From Nitrospinae bacterium CG11_big_fil_rev_8_21_14_0_20_56_8 (lineage in GTDB: Bacteria > Nitrospinota > Nitrospinia > Nitrospinales > VA-1), in assembly GCA_002796165.1 (NCBI GenBank), contig PCWF01000130.1, positions 1-5,440 of the forward strand: 5,440 nt of DNA, read 5' to 3'. The first letter of the stretch is position 1. Each line of letters starts with the position of its first letter. Shown here one piece after another: positions 1 through 5,396 of the stretch. Under the pieces are notes generated by a model that saw nothing but the letters and a program-made list of their open reading frames with translations, ran no database searches and had not been told where the DNA came from. A program made the position numbers and the translations under genes.

Positions 1-154
1 CCGGAGGATGAGGATTGTCCATCCCGAGTCCTTCGGCACGCTCAGGATAAACTCCGCGAAGGATCTGGCCGGAACCTCCGGAGGATGAGGATTGTCCATC
101 CCGAGTCCTTCGGCACGCTCAGGATAAACTCCGCGAAGGATCTGGCCGGAACCT
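1..154. repeat. Perfect 77-bp tandem direct repeat (two copies)
   Basis: Positions 1-77 and 78-154 are identical by direct reading, and both begin CCGGAGGATGAGG and end GGCCGGAACCT. The array may continue to the left of the window. Each unit contains a GTCCATCCCGAG start and a GGATCTGGCCGGAAC segment, both of which recur in the elements further downstream, so the unit is a duplicated piece of the same repeat family. The small reading frames across it are not credible genes, because they simply follow the repeat. The perfect identity means a recent duplication or an assembly artefact. Confidence 0.9.
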
Positions 155-221
155 CAATGACCCCAACCCTCTACCGGTGCGGTGCAAGATTCCTCGTCGC
201 AAATGCCCTCCTCGGAATGAC
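94..221. repeat. GTCAT/ATGAC element, copy 1 (128 bp)
   Basis: This is the most divergent full copy of the family. It starts GTCCATCCCGAG at 94 and ends CTCGGAATGAC at 211-221. The ends are near-complementary, with one extra base at the left end. It is about 24 bp longer than the 104-bp copies, with extra bases in the left half (CCTTCGGCACGCTCAGGATAA). The second 77-bp repeat unit supplies its left part and the 145-bp repeat supplies its right part. Confidence 0.55.
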
Positions 222-257
222 ACTTTGGGGCTTTTCAATGTCATCCCGGCTTTTTTT
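211..257 (+). terminator. Repeat-borne hairpin plus T-tract (first copy)
   Basis: The stem is CTCGGAATGACA (211-222) against TGTCATCCCGG (239-249), with one A-C mismatch and one T-G wobble, around a 16-nt loop (223-238). It is followed after one C by seven T (251-257). The hairpin plus T-run is what an intrinsic terminator for plus-strand transcription looks like. It would stop transcripts entering from a gene left of the window. Termination is inferred; the hairpin could equally be a by-product of the repeat ends facing each other. Confidence 0.5.
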
Positions 258-260
258 ACT

Positions 261-364
261 GTCATCCTGAGACGAAGGCGAAGGATCTGGCCGGAACGTC
301 AATGACCTCAACCCTCTACCGGTGCGGTGCAAGATTCCTCGTCGCAATCGCTCCTCGGAATGAC
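261..364. repeat. GTCAT/ATGAC element, copy 2 (104 bp)
   Basis: The left end GTCATCCTGAG (261-271) and right end CTCGGAATGAC (354-364) are inverted repeats matching at 9 of 11 positions. Inside are ATCCT (264-268) and AGGAT (282-286), which can pair as a small left-hand stem, and the right-hand module AAGATTCCTCGTC. The length is 104 bp, the same as the distant copy at 4511-4614. No open reading frame fits inside and no convincing target-site duplication flanks it. It resembles a small non-autonomous palindromic-ended element (REP- or MITE-like). Confidence 0.65.
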
Positions 365-402
365 ACATGGGCGCTTTTCAATGTCATCCCGAGCCTTTTT
401 TT
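354..402 (+). terminator. Repeat-borne hairpin plus T-tract (second copy)
   Basis: CTCGGAATGACA (354-365) pairs with TGTCATCCCGAG (382-393) at 11 of 12 positions around a 16-nt loop. CC and then seven T (396-402) follow. It is the counterpart of the hairpin at 211-249 in the preceding tandem copy and has a better stem. Two such structures in tandem would insulate the guaB cluster from upstream plus-strand transcription. Confidence 0.55.
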
Positions 403-405
403 ATT

Positions 406-502
406 GTCATCCCGAACTCAAGCGAGGGATCTGGCTGGAACGTGAATGACCCCTGCTCCCTACCGGTCCAGCTTCGGCACCCTTCGACGGGCTCAGGGTG
501 AC
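406..502. repeat. GTCAT/GTGAC element, copy 3 (97 bp)
   Basis: The left end is GTCATCCCGAA (406-416) and the right end CTCAGGGTGAC (492-502), complementary at 8 of 11 positions. ATCCC (409-413) and GGGAT (426-430) can pair. The right half differs from the other copies and forms its own hairpin, CACCCT (478-483) with AGGGTG (495-500) around an 11-nt loop. It therefore looks like a mosaic of two repeat types. The flank TTATT directly before GTCAT is the same as at the copy at 4511. Confidence 0.55.
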
Positions 503-655
503 CCTTCTACCCGCAGTCACACCCGCCTCCCGCCCGGGTCCCGCAGGAAATTTCCGATTTTTCATGGGGGTTCGATTTTGCCCCTCCCCAGGGCGGACAA
601 GGCGTGATAAGATGGCCATTTTTAGCAACCGTCTCTTTCAACCGAATCCGCCGCC
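503..655. other. guaB upstream region without a gene
   Basis: I see no gene here. The stretch contains a perfect 10-bp palindrome GGAAATTTCC (546-555), a GC-rich segment at 525-545, and an extended -10-like TGATAAGAT (605-613). An in-frame stop TAG at 623-625 and no alternative start between it and 656 fix the guaB start. No purine-rich ribosome binding site is visible directly before the ATG. No known purine riboswitch fold was recognised. Confidence 0.5.
605..613 (+). promoter_or_regulatory. Possible extended -10 promoter of guaB
   Basis: TGATAAGAT fits the TGnTAnnAT form of an extended -10 box, with 4 of 6 matches to TATAAT in TAAGAT (608-613). No good -35 box lies at 16-18 bp. Transcription would start near 620 and leave a leader of about 36 nt. 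A near-identical motif, TGATAAAAT, stands upstream of the SUMF1-type gene at 4728, which raises the chance that it is real. Confidence 0.35.
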
Positions 656-2125
656 ATGATCGATCCCGCCAAGCTCCCGACCTACCTCACGTTCGACGAT
701 GTTCTCCTGCTCCCCGGCCACTCGAAGGTTCTGCCTTCGGAGGTGGAGATCCGCACCCGGCTCACGCGCACGATACGGCTCAACTGCCCCCTGGTGAGCG
801 CGCCGATGGACACGGTGACGGAGAGCGGCCTGGCCATCGCGCTGGCGCAGGAGGGGGGCATCGGCATCATCCACCGCAACCTGGACCCCAAGGTCCAGCG
901 CAAGATGGTGGACAAGGTCAAGCGCGCCACCGGCGTGGTGATCCCCGATCCCATCACGATGCGGCCCGGGCAGAAGATCCGCGAGGCGCTGGAGATCAAG
1001 AAAAAGTACAACATCTCGGGCATCCCCATCGTGGACGGGGACAACAACCGGCTGGTGGGCATTCTCACCAACCGCGACCTGCGGTTCGAGACGAACCTCA
1101 ATAAAAAGGTCAGCGAGTTGATGACGAAAAAGCTGGTGACGATCGCCGAGGGAACCGGACTGGACCAGGCCAAGAAACTCCTGCACGAAAACCGCATCGA
1201 AAAACTGCTGGTGGTGGACAAGAAGGGCAACCTCAAGGGCCTGCTGACCATCCGCGACCTGGAACAGTCGGAGAAATACCCCAACGCGGCCAAGGACGAC
1301 CAGGGACGGCTTCTCGTGGGAGCGGCCATCGGCGCCGCGCCGGACCCGGAAGAGCACATCGAAGCCCTCATCCACGTGGGGCTCGACGTGCTGGTGGTGG
1401 ACAGCGCCCACGGGCACTCGGAAAAGGTTCTGGAAACCATCCGCCGCGCGCGCAAGGGATTCCCCGATCTCCAGATTATCGGCGGCAACGTGGCCACGCA
1501 GGAGGGCGCCGAGGCGCTCATCAAGGCCGGGGTGGACGCGGTGAAGGTGGGCATCGGCCCGGGGTCGATCTGCACCACCCGGGTGGTCACCGGGGTCGGG
1601 GTGCCGCAGATCAGCGCCGTGGCGGAATGCGTCAAGGTCGCGGACCGGAAGGGAATCCCCGTCATCTCCGACGGGGGCATCCGCATGTCCGGCGATATCA
1701 CGAAAGCCATCGCCGCCGGGGCCAGCTCGGTCATGATCGGTTCGCTGTTCGCGGGAACGGAGGAAAGCCCCGGCGACAAGGTGTTGTTCCAGGGCCGAAG
1801 CTACAAGGAGTACCGGGGCATGGGCTCCATCGCCGCGATGAGCCAGGGGTCGCGCGACCGCTATTTCCAGGAGCTGGAACTCTCGGACAGCAAGCTGGTG
1901 CCCGAGGGGGTCGAGGCGCGCATTCCCTTCCGCGGTTCGCTGGCGTTCACCGTCCACCAACTGCTGGGCGGCCTGCGCGCGGGCATGGGATATTGCGGGG
2001 CGGCGACGACCGAGGAGTTGCGCGCCAAGGCCCGCTTCATTAAAATCACCTCGTCCGGTCTCAAGGAGAGCCATGTTCACGACGTGATCGTGACTCAGGA
2101 GGCCCCCAATTCCCACATTGAATAA
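656..2125 (+). CDS. guaB: Inosine-5'-monophosphate dehydrogenase
   Basis: GuaB oxidises IMP to XMP with NAD+, the first committed step of guanine nucleotide synthesis, in the cytoplasm as a tetramer. The 489-aa product has the usual bacterial length. The N-terminal barrel begins with LTFDDVLLLP (11-20). Two CBS domains are inserted at about 93-205, recognisable by SGIPIVD and LVGILTNRDLR in the first and IEKLLVVD and LKGLLTIRDL in the second. The barrel then resumes. The catalytic loop GSICTTR places the nucleophile at Cys306. ISDGGIR (337-343) holds the phosphate-site Asp339. The mobile flap MSQGSRDRY contains the Arg402-Tyr403 pair expected to activate water. All key residues are present, so it should be active. 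The ATG at 656 is fixed by an upstream in-frame stop. guaA follows after 87 bp on the same strand, giving consecutive pathway steps. CBS domains in this family bind adenine and guanine nucleotides and regulate activity. Confidence 0.98.
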   Translation: MIDPAKLPTYLTFDDVLLLPGHSKVLPSEVEIRTRLTRTIRLNCPLVSAPMDTVTESGLAIALAQEGGIGIIHRNLDPKVQRKMVDKVKRATGVVIPDPITMRPGQKIREALEIKKKYNISGIPIVDGDNNRLVGILTNRDLRFETNLNKKVSELMTKKLVTIAEGTGLDQAKKLLHENRIEKLLVVDKKGNLKGLLTIRDLEQSEKYPNAAKDDQGRLLVGAAIGAAPDPEEHIEALIHVGLDVLVVDSAHGHSEKVLETIRRARKGFPDLQIIGGNVATQEGAEALIKAGVDAVKVGIGPGSICTTRVVTGVGVPQISAVAECVKVADRKGIPVISDGGIRMSGDITKAIAAGASSVMIGSLFAGTEESPGDKVLFQGRSYKEYRGMGSIAAMSQGSRDRYFQELELSDSKLVPEGVEARIPFRGSLAFTVHQLLGGLRAGMGYCGAATTEELRAKARFIKITSSGLKESHVHDVIVTQEAPNSHIE

Positions 2126-2130
2126 ATCCC

Positions 2131-2158
2131 GCCGCGTCTCTCCGGTTTCCGGCGCGGC
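2131..2158 (+). promoter_or_regulatory. GC-rich hairpin between guaB and guaA
   Basis: GCCGCG (2131-2136) pairs with CGCGGC (2153-2158), and inside it CCGG (2142-2145) pairs with CCGG (2149-2152) around TTT. The 5' side carries a 5-nt bulge (2137-2141). It starts 5 nt after the guaB stop. Only a weak CCTTC follows, so it is a poor intrinsic terminator. It could be a partial attenuator, an mRNA-stabilising 3' structure for guaB, or a processing site. Function is inferred. Confidence 0.45.
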
Positions 2159-2212
2159 CTTCGCCCTCGGCCCGGACCCCAGGACCGCGCAACCCTTCAT
2201 CCCCGGCACACG

Positions 2213-3769
2213 ATGACCGATACGCTACACGAAAAAAAAATTCTCATTCTCGATTACGGTTCGCAGTACACGCAGAACATCGCCCGGAAGATCCGCGAAT
2301 GCGAGGTCTTCTGCGAGATTCACCCCTGCACGATGCCGCTCGACGACGTGATCCGGTTCAACGCCAAGGGCATCATCCTTTCCGGCGGGCCCGCCAGCGT
2401 CCTCGACGAGGGGTCTCCGCTCTGCGACCACCGGCTCTTCGAGCTTAAAATTCCCGTCCTCGGCATCTGCTACGGGATGCAACTGATGACCTACATCATG
2501 AACGGCAAGATCGAATCCGCCGAGCACCGCGAGTATGGCCGCGCGGAATTGATGATCTCGGATTTCTCCCACCTCTTCGAAGGGGTCAGGAACAAGTCCA
2601 CGGTCTGGATGAGCCACGGGGACAAGATCGCCAAACTCCCGGCGGGATTCAAGACCACGGCGTTCACGGGGAACTCGCCGATCGCCGCGATCGAAAACCC
2701 CATCGCCAGAATTTACGGCCTCCAGTTTCATCCTGAAGTGGTGCACACGGCGGAGGGCAAGACGATCCTCGAAAATTTCCTGTTCAAGATCTGCGGGTGC
2801 CTCCGCAACTGGAAGATCGGGTCCCTGGTGACTTACTCCATCGACCGGATCCGCGAAACGGTCGGCGAAGGCAAGGTGCTCTGCGCCATGAGCGGAGGGG
2901 TGGACTCGTCGGTCGCCGCGGTGCTCGTGCACAAGGCCATCGGCGACAAGCTCACCTGCATCTTCATCGACAACGGCGTGCTCCGCTTCGGCGAGCGGGA
3001 CAAGGTGGAGAGAACCTTCCGGGACAATTTCCACATCAACCTCGACGTGGTGGACGCCTCGAAGCTGTTCCTGGAGCGTCTGGACGGGATCACCGACCCG
3101 GAACGCAAGCGCAAGATCATCGGCAACACCTTCATCGAGGTGTTCGAGGAGGAAGCGAACCGGCTGGGTGAGGATTTCACTTTTCTCGCGCAGGGCACGC
3201 TTTACCCGGACGTGATCGAATCGGTTTCCTTCAAGGGGGGGCCGTCGGCGGTCATCAAGTCCCATCACAACGTGGGGGGCCTGCCGGAAAAGATGCGCCT
3301 CCACCTGGTGGAGCCGCTTCGCGAGCTGTTCAAGGACGAGGTGCGCGCCCTGGGCCGCGAAATGGGCATCCCGGAGGAAATCGTCGGCCGCCAGCCGTTC
3401 CCGGGACCCGGCCTGGCCATCCGCGTTCTCGGCGAGGTGACGGAGGAGCGGCTGGAGATTCTCCGCGCCGCGGACAAAATCATTCTGGAAGAGATGAAAG
3501 CGGGGGGCCAATACAATAAAGTGTGGCAATCGTTCGCCGTGCTCCTGCCGATCAAGACGGTGGGGGTGATGGGCGATGCGCGTACTTACGAAAACGTGAT
3601 CGGGATGCGTGCCGTCACCAGCACCGACGGAATGACCGCCGACTGGGCGCACCTGCCTTACGATCTCCTGGGGCACATCTCCAACCGCATTATCAACGAG
3701 GTGAAAGGGGTCAACCGCGTGGTTTACGATATCAGCTCCAAACCCCCCAGCACCATCGAGTGGGAATAG
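2213..3769 (+). CDS. guaA: GMP synthase (glutamine-hydrolysing)
   Basis: GuaA converts XMP to GMP using ATP and ammonia from glutamine, the step after GuaB. The 518-aa protein is full length. An N-terminal class I glutamine amidotransferase domain spans about 8-200, with the GICYGMQ nucleophile Cys86 and the LQFHPE motif giving His173 and Glu175 of the triad. The ATP pyrophosphatase domain follows with its PP-loop SGGVDSS at 227-233. The C-terminal dimerisation domain ends in the diagnostic DISSKPPSTIEWE. The conserved GRQPFPGPGLAIR block (393-405) is intact. No Shine-Dalgarno sequence is evident before the ATG. A run of nine A (2232-2240) crosses codons 7-10 and is unusual in such GC-rich DNA. 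The gene lies 87 bp after guaB and 27 bp before tag, so co-transcription is likely, subject to the hairpin in the guaB-guaA gap. Confidence 0.98.
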   Translation: MTDTLHEKKILILDYGSQYTQNIARKIRECEVFCEIHPCTMPLDDVIRFNAKGIILSGGPASVLDEGSPLCDHRLFELKIPVLGICYGMQLMTYIMNGKIESAEHREYGRAELMISDFSHLFEGVRNKSTVWMSHGDKIAKLPAGFKTTAFTGNSPIAAIENPIARIYGLQFHPEVVHTAEGKTILENFLFKICGCLRNWKIGSLVTYSIDRIRETVGEGKVLCAMSGGVDSSVAAVLVHKAIGDKLTCIFIDNGVLRFGERDKVERTFRDNFHINLDVVDASKLFLERLDGITDPERKRKIIGNTFIEVFEEEANRLGEDFTFLAQGTLYPDVIESVSFKGGPSAVIKSHHNVGGLPEKMRLHLVEPLRELFKDEVRALGREMGIPEEIVGRQPFPGPGLAIRVLGEVTEERLEILRAADKIILEEMKAGGQYNKVWQSFAVLLPIKTVGVMGDARTYENVIGMRAVTSTDGMTADWAHLPYDLLGHISNRIINEVKGVNRVVYDISSKPPSTIEWE

Positions 3770-3796
3770 CCTCCCGCGCCCCGTTCTCCCGACACC

Positions 3797-4387
3797 ATGA
3801 GCCCCGCAAACTCCGATTCCAAAATCCGCCGATGCGCCTGGGCGAAAAACGATCTCTCCATTGCCTACCATGACCGGGAATGGGGAGTGCCGGTTCACGA
3901 CGACCGGCTTCTCTTCGAGTTCCTGATTCTCGAAGGGGCGCAGGCGGGACTGAGTTGGGACACCATTCTGAAAAAACGCGCGCATTACCGGAAGGTGTTC
4001 GACCGGTTCGACGCGAAGGCCATCGCCCGGTACGATGAAACGAAAATCGCCGCCCTGCTGGCCGATCCCGGAATTATACGCAACCGCCTCAAAGTCGAGT
4101 CGGCCATCGGAAACGCGCGGGCGTATCTCGCGGTGCGGGAGGAATTCGGGACCTTCGACCGCTATATCTGGCAATTTGTGGGCGGCCAGCCGCGCGTCAA
4201 CCGCCGGCGTTCGCCCGGGGACATTCCCGCCCGGACCGCGGAATCGGACGCGATGAGCCAGGACCTCAAGCGCAGGGGATTCAAGTTCGCCGGGTCCACG
4301 ATCTGTTATGCCTTCATGCAGGCGGTGGGCATGGTGAACGACCACGCGGTGAATTGCTTTCGATACCCCCAATTGACGGGAAAATGA
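3797..4387 (+). CDS. tag: DNA-3-methyladenine glycosylase I
   Basis: Tag removes 3-methyladenine from alkylated DNA, starting base excision repair. The 196-aa product is close to the roughly 187-aa E. coli enzyme. It belongs to the helix-hairpin-helix superfamily but in the distinct Tag branch. The zinc 'snap' ligands are all visible: Cys13, His25 (in IAYHDREWG), and His183 and Cys187 (in NDHAVNC). The LEGAQAGLSW block holds the base-pocket Glu46 and Trp54. IGNARAYL and RRGFKFAGSTICYAFMQA are further family signatures. The N-terminus has about eight extra residues before the first zinc ligand compared with E. coli. The gene starts 27 bp after guaA and precedes a strong terminator, so it is probably the last gene of the guaB-guaA transcript. 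Pairing an alkylation-repair gene with GMP synthesis may be no more than convenience. No clear ribosome binding site is seen before the ATG. Confidence 0.95.
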   Translation: MSPANSDSKIRRCAWAKNDLSIAYHDREWGVPVHDDRLLFEFLILEGAQAGLSWDTILKKRAHYRKVFDRFDAKAIARYDETKIAALLADPGIIRNRLKVESAIGNARAYLAVREEFGTFDRYIWQFVGGQPRVNRRRSPGDIPARTAESDAMSQDLKRRGFKFAGSTICYAFMQAVGMVNDHAVNCFRYPQLTGK

Positions 4388-4454
4388 ACCCTCCTTGCCA
4401 TCCGGCAATCGAAATGGAGTACCCCCCCCCAAGGGGCGAGGTATTTCAAGGCCC

Positions 4455-4484
4455 CCCATAACCCGTCAGGGTGGGTGTTTTTTT
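4455..4484 (+). terminator. Intrinsic terminator after tag
   Basis: ACCC (4461-4464) pairs with GGGT (4469-4472) around a GTCA loop. CCC (4455-4457) continues the stem with GGG (4473-4475) after an ATA bulge. TG and then seven T (4478-4484) follow at once. The position, 68 bp after the tag stop, fits the end of the guaB-guaA-tag transcript. Confidence 0.7.
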
Positions 4485-4510
4485 CTTGCCATGCAGGGGA
4501 GCCTCTTATT

Positions 4511-4614
4511 GTCATCCCGAGCCGAAGGCGAGGGATCTGGCTGGAACGTGAAGGACACATGCTTTACTCAGGATTTGGAGCAAGATTCCTCGTCAAGGGG
4601 TGACTCGGAATGAC
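4511..4614. repeat. GTCAT/ATGAC element, copy 4 (104 bp)
   Basis: The ends GTCATCCCGAG (4511-4521) and CTCGGAATGAC (4604-4614) are inverted repeats matching at 10 of 11 positions. It has exactly the same length as the copy at 261-364 and shares its left module (CGAAGGCG, GGATCTGGC, GGAACGT) and right module (CAAGATTCCTCGTC), but the middle is unrelated. ATCCC (4514-4518) and GGGAT (4532-4536) can pair. Finding it 4 kb from the upstream array shows that the family is dispersed, not only tandem. No convincing target-site duplication is seen. Confidence 0.7.
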
Positions 4615-4628
4615 AACGATGAAGGGAA

Positions 4629-4648
4629 CCCCGTCGCAAGCGGCGGGG
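4629..4648. other. Strong hairpin upstream of SUMF1-type gene
   Basis: CCCCGTCG (4629-4636) pairs with CGGCGGGG (4641-4648), including one T-G wobble, around a CAAG loop. No T-run follows on either strand, so it is not a standard intrinsic terminator. It lies just outside the 104-bp repeat element. Its role is unknown. Confidence 0.45.
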
Positions 4649-4727
4649 AATGAACCCGGCAAGCGATTCAAATTCCGCTGACATTGAAAAATCCCCGCGT
4701 TTTCCGGAGGCAATTCCATCGGCGGCC

Positions 4728-4736
4728 TGATAAAAT
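4728..4736 (+). promoter_or_regulatory. Possible extended -10 promoter of SUMF1-type gene
   Basis: TGATAAAAT is a good extended -10 box: TG, one base, then TAAAAT with 5 of 6 matches to TATAAT. No clear -35 box lies at the usual distance. The expected start site, 6-7 bp downstream, falls on or beside the ATG at 4743, so the transcript could be leaderless. The only nearby GGAGG (4706-4710) is about 32 bp from the ATG, too far to be a ribosome binding site. Confidence 0.45.
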
Positions 4737-4742
4737 TTCTGC

Positions 4743-5396
4743 ATGAACCGGGCGCTGTTTTTCATCGGGATGATCGTGGCCGCCGGGTGCCTTGCCGCAC
4801 CGGCCTGGGGATCGGGAACGATCGAGATCCCCGCGGGTCCCGCGGTCCTGGGGGGCGGAACCGACTCCGCCGCCCGCGCCGAAGGCATCGTCTCCCTCGA
4901 CACGTTTTATATCGACGCCTACGAGGTGACGAACGCCGAATTCGCATTCGTGTTCCCGGGGCATCCCTTCCCGCCGGGAAGCGAGGATCAGCCGGTGAGC
5001 GAGGTCCCGTGGCAGGACGCGAACGCTTATTGCGAAATATCGGGGAAGCGGCTTCCCACCGAAGCGGAATGGGAAAAGGCCGCGCGCGGAGTGGATGGGC
5101 GCACGTATCCCTGGGGCGAACAACTTCCCCGGCAACATCCCCATCCCTACCACTCCGGACTGATCAAGCGGAACGTGGGGCACGACCGGCTCGACATCTC
5201 TCCCTTCGGCGCTCATGACATGGCGGGATCGGTTTGGGAATGGACCGCGGACCGCATCGATCACAAGGCGGTGGTGCGGGGCGGATTGTGGAACCTCCAC
5301 CTCGATTACGAGTACAGCAAGACCTTCGACCGCAACCTGATCCCCGCCGATCAATCCTTCAGCTTTCTGGGGTTCCGATGCGCCCGCTCCGAATGA
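4743..5396 (+). CDS. Exported SUMF1/FGE-sulfatase domain protein
   Basis: The 217-aa product has an N-terminal hydrophobic export signal (about 1-23). Cleavage is plausible after APA or AWG, and AAGC ending at Cys16 is a weak lipobox, so it may be a periplasmic protein or a lipoprotein. The rest is a compact FGE-sulfatase (SUMF1) domain: FYIDAYEVTNAEF (55-67), PVSEVPWQDANAYC (84-97), GKRLPTEAEWEKAARG (101-116), YPWG, SPFGAHDMAGSVWEWTAD (153-170), VVRGGLW and the closing LGFRCAR. True formylglycine-generating enzymes bind copper with two cysteines a few residues before the RS/N...LGFRC segment. Here that stretch (about 188-197) has none; the only cysteines are 16, 97 and 213. Sulfatase activation is therefore unlikely, and a binding, structural or other modifying role is more probable. 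It is also shorter than usual for the family. An in-frame stop at 4731-4733 supports this start. Its stop overlaps the next gene's ATG. Confidence 0.88.
   Translation: MNRALFFIGMIVAAGCLAAPAWGSGTIEIPAGPAVLGGGTDSAARAEGIVSLDTFYIDAYEVTNAEFAFVFPGHPFPPGSEDQPVSEVPWQDANAYCEISGKRLPTEAEWEKAARGVDGRTYPWGEQLPRQHPHPYHSGLIKRNVGHDRLDISPFGAHDMAGSVWEWTADRIDHKAVVRGGLWNLHLDYEYSKTFDRNLIPADQSFSFLGFRCARSE

Larger units (their letters stand above)
155..443. repeat. Imperfect tandem repeat, 145-bp and 144-bp copies
   Basis: Positions 155-299 and 300-443 align end to end with a modest number of substitutions and small indels. Shared landmarks in order are CAATGACC, CCCTCTACCGGTGCGGTGC, AAGATTCCTCGTCGCAA, CTCCTCGGAATGACAC, TTTTCAATGTCATCCCG, a run of seven T, GTCATCC, and GGATCTGGC followed by TGGAACGT or CGGAACGT. 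A third partial copy begins at 444 (GAATGACCCC, CCTACCGGT) and then diverges. The divergence between copies shows this duplication is older than the perfect 77-bp one beside it. Confidence 0.85.
4388..4742. other. Intergenic region after tag: hairpins, repeat, upstream region of next gene
   Basis: I find no gene in these 355 bp. In order they hold a small hairpin TTGCC/GGCAA (4395-4408), a nine-C run (4422-4430) inside an imperfect TACC/GGTA hairpin (4420-4443), an intrinsic terminator (4455-4484), a 104-bp repeat element (4511-4614), a strong hairpin (4629-4648) and an extended -10-like motif (4728-4736). The small reading frames across it are repeat by-products. Confidence 0.6.

Noticed and set aside
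1..502. CRISPR array
   Set aside because: The repeats are directly adjoining or imperfect, the units are 77 and 145 bp, and there are no regular short repeats with unique spacers.
85..628. Small open frames on both strands in the upstream repeats
   Set aside because: They follow the repeat units, change frame between copies and have no ribosome binding site or recognisable motif.
503..655. Purine riboswitch before guaB
   Set aside because: No purine or PRPP/ppGpp riboswitch core was recognisable, and the likely leader from about 620 is too short to hold one.
638..2209. 523-aa open frame on the minus strand opposite guaB
   Set aside because: It is exactly antisense to a clear IMP dehydrogenase and is rich in His, Asp, Arg and Gly, as expected when strong GC3 bias leaves the opposite strand free of stops. 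It shows no recognisable domain.
2225..4459. 744-aa open frame on the minus strand opposite guaA and tag
   Set aside because: It covers two well-supported genes and the gap between them. Its composition is that of a high-GC antisense shadow and no family motif is seen.
4511..4614. Insertion sequence remnant with target-site duplication
   Set aside because: The flanking bases TTATT and AACGA do not match and there is no transposase fragment, so only a small repeat element is claimed.
4395..4903. Small open frames over the tag to SUMF1 gap
   Set aside because: They cross the terminator and the 104-bp repeat element, and the minus-strand one runs into the SUMF1-type gene in antisense.
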